Assembly: GCA_011317545.1 (NCBI GenBank)
Contig: WUJK01000004.1
Coordinates: 372,001-436,000 of the forward strand
Reading direction: 5' to 3'
DNA: 64,000 bases
DNA from: Coniella vitis
Taxonomy: Eukaryota > Ascomycota > Sordariomycetes > Diaporthales > Schizoparmaceae
Of this stretch, positions 30,978-43,164 are shown one piece after another; position 1 is the stretch's first letter, and each line of letters begins with the position of its first letter. The notes beneath the pieces are model-generated. The model ran no database searches and was not told the origin of the DNA. It saw only the letters and a program-made list of their open reading frames with translations. The position numbers were made by a program, and so were the translations under genes.

Positions 30978-33535
30978 TGTATGTGCGTGTGGTGCGGCCC
31001 GAGGCGTGAATTGTCCTTTGACCTCAAATGCCCGTAGCCTCGCACGTAGCCGGCAGGGTTCAACAACTGAGCCTTTGTCAGGGCAAGCGTGAAAATTGTC
31101 GTGTGGCAATCTCGAGGTATGGGTAAATGATCGTTGGCCGCGAGAAGTCGAGGTCATGGCGGGAAAGCCCTCTGTCGAGCAGGAGACTGTGCAAGAGACG
31201 CGACTGCATAAGAAACTTTGTCGGTTTGTGGGCAATGACACCCAAACACTGCTTCTGCTGGATGATGGTTTGGCGATGTGTGGATCGCATGAATTGTGTG
31301 CATTGATGAGGTGAGAAGGATGGCAAAAAGAACCGACCACACGTGTCCAGGATGCTGGCAAAACGTAGCCAGCGCCCCCTCTGACTTGTGAAAAGGATAG
31401 TAACGAAGCAGATGCCTACTTGGCCTCTTGTGTCCAGTGACATAGCCACACGAGCTCTGACACGTTTAGGTATGTCTTTGGTGACTTTTGTGATTTCATG
31501 TGTAGCACATCGACTTGTTCTCGTAATGGCTCCAGTGAGGGCGGAGGAAGATAGAGCTGGAACATAGATAATGAGGCAAGTTGACTTCCCGGGTACAACC
31601 CGGCTGTCAGAGTGTGGTCGTGCAAGGTGTAGAGCCGCACACTTGCTCTTGGTTGAGGCCGAAAAGAAGGTGATTTTCTTGACCCCCTGGATGTGGTTAG
31701 TGATTGGCGCAGAAATCAACAAGATCTTGGTATAGACTTACCTGTTTACCTCCAGGGAATGAATTCCTTACATGGCTCAAGACTTTGGTGAACAGACCTT
31801 GGGAGCACGCCTGGCTGGGTCCATGGGCATAATGCATGAAAAGGAATCCTGCGCCCGCTTTCCTGTTCAAGGATGCAAGCAGATGTAGACCTTGTTTGCT
31901 GGGGGACTGGAGAATTTGTCTGGATCCAGTGTGAGCAAGGCCCAATCGTGAGGTAGCCGAGTGTTTTGTTCGGGAGGGCCATTGCGGGGTGATAGGCAAG
32001 AGACTTAATTACCCTAGAGCCCCTGTTGCTGGCTGCCTCACAAGCATGCAGCATCTTCTTGTTCTGCCTGGCATCATGAACTGGGGGGCGCCAAGTAGTA
32101 GCCTTGACAACATCCCCTGAAACTCAAGGGATGCCTTGGAACAACCATGTGACATAGCCACTGGCCCAATTTGGATACGAGGAAGCGCTGTGGCTCTTCT
32201 GCGATACCTCGTTCACTGCAGCTTGTCTCCGTGCTGCAAGGCCAACAACCTGAGGTCTGGGATGTTGCGGTACGCGTCCGCATGGCCGAATGCCAGGCCA
32301 TCTTTCACAAGTTGCGGGCCAAGGACGTGTTATTGACCAAGCTACACAACGTAGATGAGGTGACTGGTAATAGGGCAGGAGAAGCAGACGATCATTGCTA
32401 TGCTGAAAAGGAAACACGTTAGTCTGGATCAGATTGGCCTCGAGCATCATGACTGTCTCTTACAGATGACTGTCTTGCAACTCACTTGCAGTGATTTGTT
32501 TTTCGACGCGGCGAGCACCAGGAGATCGCAGTCATCAGGGCAGGGGCAAAGTCCCTTCTGAATCGCAAGCCCCCGCCCGTGGTTTGTATCGTTGTCCTGG
32601 CAGATCCGCAGAACCGTCGAGAGTGGTTCTTGGCACGATGTCCCCTCGAACAAGCATACGAATGCTCATTGCTGCATGCATTGGTATCTGGAACTGGTAG
32701 TGACCAGCGATGAAAACCCAGAGACGATATGTCGAACCCATAGGATTTTGAGATTCTCTGAAAACCACCAGGTCATGTGGTAGAATGGCTCGTCCATCTT
32801 TGTGATGAACATGCACAGAATTCCCTGCTTGCATATTATCTTAACTGCCGGAATGTGGTGTTGCATAATCCGAGCATGACTGATTGAAGCCCGGCTCACC
32901 AGATGTGATGAAGGGAAACTTGGTTCCCGTGGCTGGGGCAGCTGCCTTCGGCCTCAGAGTTGTGTGTTCCACAGACGACTCCAAGAACTTGCGAAGTCGT
33001 CGGAGATGTCGAGGTGTTGGTATTGTTGCTTGCGGAAACGTGCTAGAAAGGCAATTTCTTCCGGGCAACAAGCCACAGTACACCCAGCGGCCTTCAGCTC
33101 AGAATCGCAAATTGAGCCGAAGTCCATCGTCATGCTTGCGATATTCGTCAGACGGACAGAGTTGTTGACTCGGCTACTCTTTGGAAAGCATAAGCTGTCA
33201 CAAGGAGTGACATGGAGTGGCTGAAAGATTAGTGAGTCAGCAAATGAAATATTGACAATGATTGTCTGGAAACTTACTGATTCAAGCTCCTGAACATCAA
33301 TCAAAGACTCTTGCCCAGTCCTCCACAATGCTGCCTGCCTCCCCGTGTGTGTCCAGGTCACGCCCATGCTCCTCCTCTGGCAGGGACATTGACTTTGTCG
33401 AAGATTGCAAATGGATGAAGTTGCTGTATTCGACCGAGATAGTGCTTTGCGACTGGATCTGGTCGAAGCAGGACGAGGTTTGGGGGGAATGCTGATCGCT
33501 GGCTTTGCCTTTACTATCCTCTCCATCTCCCACCT
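30978..33535. other. Gene-poor interval with unrecognised minus-strand frames
   Basis: No gene is called. The longest minus-strand frame, 32954-33526 (190 codons), contains VTPCDSLCFPKSSRVNNSVR and EEIAFLARFRKQQYQHLDIS, and includes an in-phase 57-nt segment with donor (GTAAGT) and acceptor (TTTCAG) signals. Another donor (GTAAGT) sits near 31738. These hint at an old spliced gene on the minus strand, but no family is recognised and no continuous model could be built. Confidence 0.35.
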
Positions 33536-34175
33536 GGGGTTTCCTTTTTGTCTTTGCCTTTTTTCTTCTTTTTTTGTCTCTTTTTTCTTCTTTTTTTGTC
33601 TCTTTTTTCTTCTTTTTTTGTCTCTTTTTTCTTGGTCTCTTCTTTTTTTTTTTTCCTTTTTTTTTTCCTCTTTCGTCTCTTTCTCTCTGCTTCCTCATTT
33701 GCGTCTTTGTGCTTCTTCTCCCGTTTCTTTCTCAGTGCTTCTTCTTTCGTTTTTTCCTCTCTGCTTCCTCATTTGTGTCTTTCCCTGTGCTTCTTCTCCT
33801 GTTTCTTTCTCTGTGCTTCTTCTTTCGTTTTTTCCTCTCTGCTTCTTCTTTCGTTTCTCTCTCTGTGCTCCTTCTTTCGTTTCTCTCTCTGTGCTCCTTC
33901 TTTCGTTTCTCTCTCTGTGCTCCTTCTTTCGTTTCTCTCTCTGTGCTCCTTCTTTCGTTTCTTTCCCTCTTTTTTTTCTTCTTTTTTTTTTTCTTTTTAC
34001 TTTTGCTTCTTCTGCTTCTTCCCTCCCCCCTCTTCTCTCTTTCTTTTTTCTTTTTTCTTTTTCTTTTTTAGTAGCTCTTCTGCTTCTTTCGTTTTTTGCT
34101 CTTCTTTTGATCTTTTTGTATTTGATCCTCTTTTTTCTTCTTCTCTTCCCTTCTCCCACTTGTTCTCTTCTGTCT
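33536..34175. repeat. Strand-biased polypyrimidine tract with 26-bp repeats
   Basis: About 640 bp of the plus strand is almost only T and C. It includes a T-rich 22-bp repeat (33560-33640) and four exact 26-bp units beginning at 33865, 33891, 33917 and 33943. Large overlapping open frames here encode only Phe/Ser/Leu or Lys/Arg/Glu runs and are composition artefacts. Confidence 0.9.
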
Positions 34176-36557
34176 TGTTGGCCATATTGCTTCTCAGGGG
34201 TCAGGCTGGCTTGCTCTCCTCAGTCTTGGCGCCCTCTTTGTAATGCACGACAGATCATGCTTTGCATCAGTGATCGTCGCTTGCGCTGTGAGTTGGCAAC
34301 CATGTTCTTCAAAGTACTCGAGTGTGAGATGTAGTGGTGGATTGGGGTGTCGGTTTGAAAACAAGCGGACTGCCAATGGCAGACAACGATATCCCTGGAG
34401 AAACAGAAGGCTGTTAGCGAATATTTGAGAGATTCAAACTCTAGCAGGAGTCATGCTTTCCACTCGGCCTCTTTTCTTTGGCTTGACTTACATGCCGGTC
34501 ATCCGCTCAATGACTCTCGCACAATCACTCCCTTTTTGAGATTGCTCTTGCTTCTGGTGTGTTGGACCACACCAACTCTGTCACGTGGCTCTTCCATGAT
34601 TTTCGGCGATCCAATTGCCTCCTTTCTGCAGCCGTCTCAGAACCACTCAGAGCTACAGCTCGGCTTGAGCACCGTCAGGATTTAGTTGCCTGCAGTGTAG
34701 CCAAACCTGGCTCCAGCAAAAGCGTGTTAGTGTAAGTTTTGTGGAGTAGTAACATGGAGGAGTGCGACTTACAAATCACAATCTTGGAAGCCTGTCCATT
34801 GGGCTTGTTAACCTCTTCAGTCGCATGCCATTACCACAGGAAATGGATTAGTAGGATGCTCCTAGTCCAACTCGGCAATTGGAATCCATCTTCTCTGGTG
34901 CGCAATTGCGAAAAGACGATGTAGGAAGCTCTCGCGCATGAGTGATTCTGGAAAGAGCAGCTCACTGCTTCCCCAAAGGATAGTAGGCATCTGTTGCTGA
35001 GAGCATTAGCATTCAAAAGTCACTCGTTGGAAAAAGAGTAGTGAAGGATACCAATGGCCCCCTAGGTTGAAAGAGCTGAAAGACTTACCCCCTTCAAGAC
35101 ACAACCGAGACATTGTGGAAAGAACCACAGGCAGCCACCGCTGTGCTGGGCGATGATATGTATCCTCAGTGCCACTCTGGAGGCTCCTACCAAGTCGCTT
35201 GAGAGGCACTGATGCTGTTGAGTGCTGCGTTTCGCGGAGTTCAAGCGTGATGTTGCTTGTGAGACTCTCAATGGTCGGGGTGGGATGTCTCCATGTTGCG
35301 CAGAGTAATGTGCTGAAGTGGCAGCGTCTGATACTGTGTGGCTCTGATATTGATCGCCAATTGGTGTTGCAATTCTGGAAAGCGCAGACACTTCGACGAT
35401 AGGGCGACCCGACGTCCGACTGCATCACTTCTTGCTCTTCCCAAAGTCCACCAACACCAATGCTGCTTCTCGATGGACCAGATATGGAAGGCCCAGAGTC
35501 ATAGCCAGGTTCGCTGCTTCAACCAGTCTTGAACAGGTGCTGTACTACAGTAGACCTAGAGCACGGGCAGGAGCAGGAGCTGGAGGCCCAGGAGTCTGAC
35601 CAAAAGCAGGGCCTCGAGGGTAGGAAAACAGGCCAGGAGCATCACGGTTTCCACAAGAGGATGTTGAGCCAGTGTCATGGAGCCGCGAGCTCATTGATCA
35701 TGTGAGTCCTCGCACTGCTTGATAAACTGGCTACAACGTCTCCCAGTAGAGCCACGCTCAGAGCCAACGTACCTTGTCTTCCTGCTCTTAGCTTGCAGCG
35801 CTTCTTCAAGATTGAATGTAAGTTCAACCCTTGTAACACCTTTGTTGACATGGCCAAGGACATGGATGTAGTCCACAAAGCCAAGGAGGGGTGGCCGGAC
35901 CTTGATGTCTGAGTATCCAGATGCTCGATGTGATGGGAGGGACTCCTATGCTTTGATATCAATGGTGCTGTTGTAGATTCGATAACAATGTGTTGGCCTC
36001 CAGTGCTGCTCAGGGCCGGGATGATAGAAAAGGGTCCTCGATGCTGAAGAATAAATTTTCATTGTTGGTCGCTGATTGGTTGCGAGCAACGACCAGGATC
36101 ATAGTCCTAGCTTCAATGTCGCTCGATTCCATGGCCAGTCAGACTCTTCATGTTCAGAGTTGGACTCTTCTACCGTGAGGTTATAGAGGATCGGCTGCTG
36201 CACCTTCAGAGCGATGGTGTCGAGCCCCTCTGAGAAAGTGCAGAGTAGGCTAAGCCAGATAGCCTCAATACGGTAACGATCCATAGGAGGTGACATCCTG
36301 GGGATAGCAACCCGAGCGTTGGAAGGAAGATTTTGCAGGAGAGTAATGTCCGTCATCTGGCGAAGGGTTTAATCAGTACGAGTTTCTCCATTTATATAAC
36401 AGGTGGCAGCTTCAGATCAAACCACTTACCAAACGAACAAAACAAATACAATTAATCATACCTCAACCACCCAACAGAAACGCCAATGCTCAGGTATTAA
36501 CCATTGACCACTAGTAGCCAAGGTAAAGGACAATTGTACCAATACCTAGTTGTACAA
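34176..36557. other. Gene-poor interval; possible decayed minus-strand gene
   Basis: An ATG at 36356 on the minus strand opens a frame that reads MTDITLLQNLPSNARVAIPR and YRIEAIWLSLLCTFSEGLDT, ending at 36099. About 35 bp upstream is a TATATAAA-like box. Further down, 35691-35876 reads VNKGVTRVELTFNLEEALQA. Good donors (GTAAGT) occur near 34488, 34768 and 35087. These may be exons of one decayed gene, but stops interrupt every model I tried. The family is unknown. Confidence 0.3.
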
Positions 36558-36675
36558 GGGAGCCTGTTAAGATACGATGTATCCATCACCTCGTCGGACG
36601 GCTCAAGACTCTTCGAGGGAGCCTGTTAAGATACAATGTATCCATCACCTCGTCGGACGGCTCAAGGCTCTTTGA
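36558..36675. repeat. Tandem duplication, 59-bp unit x2
   Basis: Two adjacent 59-bp units begin GGGAGCCTGTTAAGATAC. They differ at three positions, all transitions. A third partial start (GGGAGCCT) follows at 36676. Confidence 0.9.
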
Positions 36676-36753
36676 GGGAGCCTAGCAGCAAGGAATGAAT
36701 TGATGACTTTTGGGAAACAAAGACATTTCGAGGATGTTGTCTTTTGGGGGGAG

Positions 36754-37113
36754 CCATCTTCTGGGTTAGTTGGCTTCTGCCTCTGTTGTCTGTCTGTTGG
36801 GAGAGCCACGACATGGGCAGAGAAGGAACAAGTCGTCGATTTTGGGTTCCGGTCGATTGCCTGCGAGCAGGATTAGCCCCAAATTCATTGTATCAGAAGA
36901 AGGTATTGCAAAGACTTACTACAATCAAGGAGCAGAACCCATCTTCTGGGTTAGTTGGCTTCTGTTGTCTGTCTGTTGGGAGAGCCACGACATGGGCAGA
37001 GAAGGAACAAGCCGTCGATTTTGGGTTCCGGTCGATTGCCTGCGAGCAGGATTAGCCCCAAATCCATTGTAGAAGAAGGTATTGCAAAGACTTACTACAA
37101 TCAAGGAGCAGAA
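36754..37113. repeat. Tandem duplication, ~185-bp unit x2
   Basis: Unit A (36754-36938) and unit B (36939-37113) are nearly identical apart from short deletions in B and a few substitutions. Both start CCATCTTCTGGGTTAG and contain GACATGGGCAGAGAAGGAAC. The duplication is younger than the RIP-like changes seen elsewhere in the interval. Confidence 0.9.
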
Positions 37114-37423
37114 CCATCTCGAAATATCGATGCTCGACGATGGTACACCGTAGGAGAAAGATGAACTTCTTGGCCTCTCTCATCATTGGCCACTGCTGGA
37201 GGACTGATTATTTGGAGGAATGGTACTCATGGCCGGCGATCCATGAAGCAAAGGCCACCGCGTGCTCGCAGGCTGTGCTCACGGAACGGAAAAGCTCATT
37301 GGCTGCAATGAAGGGGATCTCTTGAGCCGTTGGAGGCGGCGCCCTGAGTGCATGATCTTGGAGCCGAAGATCATGTAAAGATAGTGTAGGGTGGTTTAAT
37401 GACGCGGAGATCGTTCGGTGCAT

Positions 37424-37762
37424 TTAGCAACCGCCATTGTTTTTCCGGACCACAGCTTCAATGCCGTTCACGACGCCGTCTGTGGGACCCATCTCGGCCC
37501 ACCACTCGCGGACCAGGTTCGTCATCAAGGCGAAATGTTCTGCGTCTGGTATAGGCAGTCGGTATTTCAACGTTGGGCCATTAGGGCCGGGTCTTTCCGA
37601 GGATGTTTGTTCTTGTAGATGGTCATGCTTCCGTTCGTGCTTGAGACTAAGGAGCAAGAGGGCGTTAACGACTACAAGGATGGCTTTGTGGCTTTTTGAC
37701 CAGTTTTGTGCGTAACAAGTGAAAAAGGTGGGTAGGAAGTGGTATAAGAGAGACAACGACAA
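37424..37762 (-). CDS. Hypothetical protein
   Basis: This 112-codon frame has a hydrophobic segment (KAILVVVNALLLLSL), then LQEQTSSERPGPNGPTLKYR and LPIPDAEHFALMTNLVREWW, ending VVRKNNGGC. The second half looks like genuine protein. The N-terminus may instead lie in an upstream exon. No family is recognised, and the call is weak. Confidence 0.3.
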   Translation of the reverse strand: MSLSLLYHFLPTFFTCYAQNWSKSHKAILVVVNALLLLSLKHERKHDHLQEQTSSERPGPNGPTLKYRLPIPDAEHFALMTNLVREWWAEMGPTDGVVNGIEAVVRKNNGGC

Positions 37763-38457
37763 GTCATGCTGTGTGCGATAGCAAAATCGATCAGAAGTAT
37801 TGCAATGACCTTAGGACACGGCAGACACTTGTCATCTTTCTCTGTTTGAGAGTGGAGTACATGGTGAGGAAATAGACGGCAAAGGAATATCAAATGTGTT
37901 TGAAAGTAGGTTATACCCAAGACTTGACATGGATAATTTGCTGCAGTGACCTGAAATGAGTTGCGGTCTGCTCTTGGGCGACTAAGGGAGCTGCAAAGCA
38001 GAGGATAGCAAGAAGGTGAATGGAATGGGAGAGGCATGCTGGTGATATTTGGTGGAGCTGGTTATGACCAAAAAAGCTACTGGGGTAGAGGAAGTCCAAT
38101 GGGTTTCAAATGGAAAAGGAGCGGAACAAAGGACAAAGTCAAAGCAAATTGACATAAAAAAGAAATGCAAGAGAAAATCAAACGAGCGCTAGAATGTGAC
38201 CTACCAGAGCTTTGGTGCTCGGTAAAGAAAGTAGATGATGCTAAGGAACGCAAAGGAAGGGAGGGGGACAAAACAAGCGGAAAGTTGAATCGATAGAGGA
38301 TAGAAATAGTGGTAAAGAGGAAGGGATTGAGAAACACAAAGACTCAAACAGATCCATAGGGGGCCAAGCAAACCAAATAAAGTGGAAGCTAGTCTGGAGA
38401 TGGAGATAACTGACCAGAGAGGAGAGATTGCAATGGGCGTGTGGTTGAAAGAGTAAT

Positions 38458-38489
<32 letters not shown>

Positions 38490-38532
38490 GAGAAGGCGAA
38501 GGAGGAGGAGGAGGAAGAAGAAGAAGAAGAAG

Positions 38533-38562
<30 letters not shown>
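38458..38562. repeat. Compound trinucleotide microsatellite (AGC)n and (GAG/GAA)n
   Basis: About ten AGC units are followed after a short spacer by GAG then about 16 GAA units. The minus strand would encode Leu/Ala/Phe/Ser runs. No surrounding gene is recognised, so the long frames over it are treated as artefacts. Confidence 0.95.
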
Positions 38563-38563
<1 letters not shown>

Positions 38564-40483
38564 GGCCGGCAACGATACCAACAACGATACCAACAAGATC
38601 GAGATGGAGGTAGCGGCGGTGTATAGGGAAGAGGGAAGGTTGGCGGTGGTAGTGACCGGGGAAGAGCAAAAGAGGTCGGCGAGGTATCTGAACCAGTGAG
38701 GTAGGCAAGAGGAAAGAAAGCCAGGCAGCAAACCCAAAGGGCCAGCCAGCAACAGCCACCCAGCAAGCAAGAACAGTAGGTGCGAGACAGGAAGAGACTC
38801 TCACAGTGCGCAAGCGGCAAAGCCAAGCAGTGTGCCGGCAATATAGCCGCCGGCAGTCCTAGAAGCAGAAGCGTGTGGGGTGGCAAGCTCGCACAGGGCT
38901 GACTTGCCGGCTGCCTGGACATTGGCAGACATGTCTAGTAGTGAAGAGCACTTGCTGGTCGTTAAAGTTAGGAGGGACAGGAGCGCACGCTAAATCGCTG
39001 GATCTAGCTGCTGGACAGGAAAGTGCTGAAGGGCAGGAAAAGAAAGCGAGATAGGATCTAAAAGCATGGAGTTGAAGAAAGAATGAATGGTTCGATTTTT
39101 GGAAGAGGAAGAAAGCGCAGTGATGCAGGTAAAGATGTAAGAGAAGACACAATAATATCAACAGTGCAAGCAAAAGATTGTGGAATTGAGAAGGAAAGAC
39201 ACATACCTGATTATTGAAAAGAACCGAGGAGGATATTGTTGGTTTGAAGCGACTTGAAGAAAAGAAAAGGCCACTTCAGGATTTGTAGCCAACTATTCTA
39301 CAGGTTGCCCTTGGTTGTAATAGAATGCTGAGAGCCTGTACTGGATAGAATCAAAGCTTTCCACTTGAAGTAATACGAATGTGTTGGCCAAGTTGCTCGG
39401 TAAGCAGTCGGGGAAGAGCATCAGAATGTATGGCACCATCGAAAGCTGATGGGCTATCGTGATAGATGTGGATGGACTCTCGCAAAGGCTTGGACCCCAA
39501 TGGGCTTGTGCGTGCTCTTCCTCCCTGACCAAAAGGTCTGCGATACTGTCTATTGCTTTGCGTTGACCACCGTGCACCACCCGTGCAGATGTTCCAGCTG
39601 CAGCTTGCGAATTCGAAGTACTAGAGTGGTCTCTATTATTGTGGATGCTCCACCAGATAGGAAGAACTACAGTGATCCGGATGATTAGTTACCATCGTAT
39701 CTTGGGGATCAGAAGCAGAGGTTAATGTAATGGTTGCAGGCTAGAAGGGGGTGGTGGAAGGGAGAAACCAAAGTACAGGTACTCTTTCGAGCCATCTGAG
39801 GCTGAGAATGTCTGAAAGACGAAATAAGAAAAAGGGAAGGGGAAGGAAGAAAAGAAAGAAGCAACAACCTACCACCATCCTCAAGATGTCCAGCCTCCTC
39901 TTTGGTATGGTTTGATGCACTGGTTGCACCAGCACAGTCTCAAGCTCCTGCGCTATTAAGCACTGGGTGCGCTGCTCTTGCTATAATATCAGCTATCATG
40001 ATAATTCGCCTCTGAATACCTAACTGAAGGTCGAATGGGATTAATAGTATACCTCGATGCACAGTAACGAAAGGCCCTAGCGATCTGCATTATTGTGGCC
40101 TCTCGCTGCTGGCTGTGGTGTCTGGAGGATCGCTTCTCGTATATGGTGGTCTCTGTGTTCAAGCAGGTCCTTGAATAGTCTTGTGATCCTCCACGACTTG
40201 AAGTGCATGATGGCACTTGAGAAAGGACGAATATGTGGATAACGAGGAGGACGAGCGGCAGGATGAGGAGCGGCGGCATCAGCGGCATCAGCGGCATTGG
40301 CAGTGTAGTGCGCTAAGTGCCGAGTTAGTCTCTCGCAATATCGTTACAATCCTGATTCAGACTGATGTGGCTTGCTTACATTAAAGGAGGTTCCTAATGT
40401 CCCAAAGACCGGTGATTATAACGATCGGGGAAAGGGATTGTATGTGGCCCGGTGAATAGGCAGGGTGCCGAGTAGCAAAAAGA

Positions 40484-40586
40484 GTAATAATGGTAATGAT
40501 GGTAAGGATAGCAGTGATATTAAGGATTGTAATAATGGTAACGATGGTAATGATGGTAAGGATTGTAACGATGGTAATGATGGCTG
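40484..40586. repeat. Degenerate minisatellite (GGTAATGAT-type, ~9 bp)
   Basis: GATGGTAA(T/G/C)GAT/GATTGTAA-like 9-bp units repeat imperfectly about eleven times. Confidence 0.75.
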
Positions 40587-42780
40587 TGGCGAAAGATAGA
40601 AAGGAAGAAAGGAAGCTAGCTTTGAACCAGGGAGGGAAGTTAAGAGGTGCGATTTTGGTTTGAAAACATCCTTCTTGGTGGCACGTGCACCTAGAGCCCT
40701 GGTTGCTGGCAGGCTTTTAGAAGATTGATGGTGATTTAAGCAAGCTAGGTGGAGGAATTTGGTGGCAGGGCTGTGATGGTTGTGGTGGGTTGCCGGAAAG
40801 GGTTGCCGGAGAAGGGGTGCGGTGTAGGCGAGGCTGACTTCTGTAATCATTCACAGAAATTCAAGGGCTATTCTGCCACTCTCCCCACGTGACAAGGATG
40901 CTCGGAAGCACATTTTAATAGCGCAACCATAGAGCCAGCAGAGAGTGCCTGCCTGGGTAGCTATTGGACTTCGCCTTGAGCTTGTGCTATGGCTTCAGGT
41001 GGACATCTGGAGCCTGAAGCTGTGCTTGTTGTACAAGATATAATTCAGGCAGAACTGGACTGTGATGGTGGTATAGATACTTTCTATCTAAGGGAAATCT
41101 ACCCAGCTCTCCTCTGTACAGAAGCCACCCATAACAGGATGACAGATCTTGTGATACAACCTACTGAGGGCATAGCCAGTTTGCCTGATGTTATACTGGA
41201 TATTTAAGTAAGCCCGCTGAAGAAAGCATTGCAATACATATAGTTGAAGCGGAAGCAGTGTTTGATATATTCAAACACAGACAGCTGTTTGTTGAATAAA
41301 GAGATGCTTTTTCCACTCTCCATGATTGCCACAACCATCAGTTTTGATAATAAACCCTGGGCCCATGGAGATAGTTTACTATATATATTTATCTAGGTAT
41401 ATTGGAAACCAAAGATCTAGTGTATCCTCCTCAGGTAGCTTGGCTGATCTCGATTCCGATTCTAGTTCTTTGTGGTTTTGCTAACATGAACATCATCTTG
41501 AATTTGATTTATATCTATGATGGGGGTTTCCAGAGTGCTGGGATGGCTCTGATACTAGCAATCTTCAGCTCCTCTAGCCCAGCAAACATTCAGACAAGAT
41601 AGGCGGTGTATTTCTGGACTTTGCGCTGCTTGTGTTTGCATCACAGTTTGGATCGCAGAGTGTGTCGTCCAGATGTTTCCATCTTGATTAGTAATACAGC
41701 GCGAACTGCAAGTTACGCATCACAGACGTAGTAAGCTCCGCAGACTTTCCTACTACTCAATAACGTTAGGCTTGATTTGAACCGTAGTTGTCGGCACATA
41801 CCCAGAATAAGTCCATAAACGCACACGCCTCTCCGTCTCTAATGCCTTTGACTGTTTTCTTTCTTTTTTCTTTTCAACATCAACGTGGTGCAGATGTCCC
41901 GACACTGGAGCCGTAAAGTGGATCACCTGGTGCCGCACTGAGCTACCACGCGTGTTTCCACAGCAGATTCCTTGAAAACGACGACTCTACTTAGAGTTAC
42001 ATTAGAGAATGGACATGGTGAATACATACTAGGACGCTGATGCCAAGAACTAACGGACTCGACAACACCCAAAGGTTTGTATCAAGGTCAATACCAACAT
42101 CGTATACGCAACGACGCATCCATACACCCCAACCCCCTCACCAATCCCAAGCACAGAATTCAAGACATCAACCCTCCCATATCAACCGGTTAGCATCCAG
42201 TTGCCACCAAGTCGATTCCACGCCATCTTCTGCTGAAGTCCCCGAAGAAAAAGATGAACAAAAAGAGACAACCCAAACCCAAAGTCGGAGGGAAAAAGTC
42301 AAGCCGATACGCAGAAGCCACATGCACACGAACCATACAACAACACACATCCCAAAAAGCTCGTATTCGAGGCCTGCATGGTGGTGTGATGTGATTGGGG
42401 GAGCCATGCAAGCTAGATGGCGGCGGCCCCCAATCAGTCGCTCTGCAGCACCAGTGCTAGTGCTCCCAGGCACCAGTCGACCATACGAGCAGGAGGTCGC
42501 ATAGCTTGCAACCAGAAAGCACAAAGTGGTGGGACTGATAAGGCTTGATTCTGTCAGTACATGAAGATGGATCCTTCAAGAAAAAGAGGTCGGTGGGGAG
42601 ATGCAGCAAGGGATATAGGATGACGCCTCTTGTCGATCTTCGTTCGAGGGATGGCAGAAAGGGGGGGGGGGAAGTGTTTAAAAGCAAGCGCTCGTCCTTG
42701 GCTTTCAATTTGAAAAAGACAGACCTTTAGGGTACAGATCTTGCGCATTCATTAGTATACTTTATCTCCAGGCCACCACG

Positions 42781-43118
42781 ATGAAAACCCTCTTTTTCAA
42801 AATGCTAGTCACCGTTATAACGGCCCTCTTGGGCCTCACGGTCACGATATCCGCCAGCGCGCTGCCTCGGCCTGCTTTGGATTCAAACAGACACAATCAA
42901 TCAGATCCATCGCACGCCCATCACGACTACTTCTATCTTTCCGCGCAAGTAGACGGGGCATACCTCCCGATCCTTGCAGTCAGCAACGGCACAGCCGATC
43001 TCGTTCTGCAGATAGATGAGGCGGGAGATGGCAAGCAGGGGACACCGGGTATGGCCAATCAACTTTCCATCTTGCTCCAGCTTGCAGCTTCACAGTCAGA
43101 TTCTGCCACACAAGGAGG

Positions 43119-43164
<46 letters not shown>

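Larger units (their letters stand above)
37763..42780. other. Repeat-rich gene desert
   Basis: No gene is supported across about 5 kb. It contains the trinucleotide tracts at 38458-38562, the GATGGTAAT-type repeat at 40484-40586 and a G-run at 42661-42670. Plus-strand frames at 40989-41207 and 41402-41602 lack domains and sit in AT-rich sequence. Confidence 0.45.

Noticed and set aside
33405..34334. Large overlapping open frames of 150-310 codons on both strands
   Set aside because: They encode only Phe/Ser/Leu or Lys/Arg/Glu runs because of the polypyrimidine tract.
38201..38922. Three frames of about 180-190 codons over the trinucleotide repeats
   Set aside because: Open only because of (AGC)n and (GAA)n; no start context, splice sites or domain.
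14700..42780. Starship or other large cargo element
   Set aside because: No DUF3435 tyrosine recombinase, no terminal repeats and no target-site duplication were visible.
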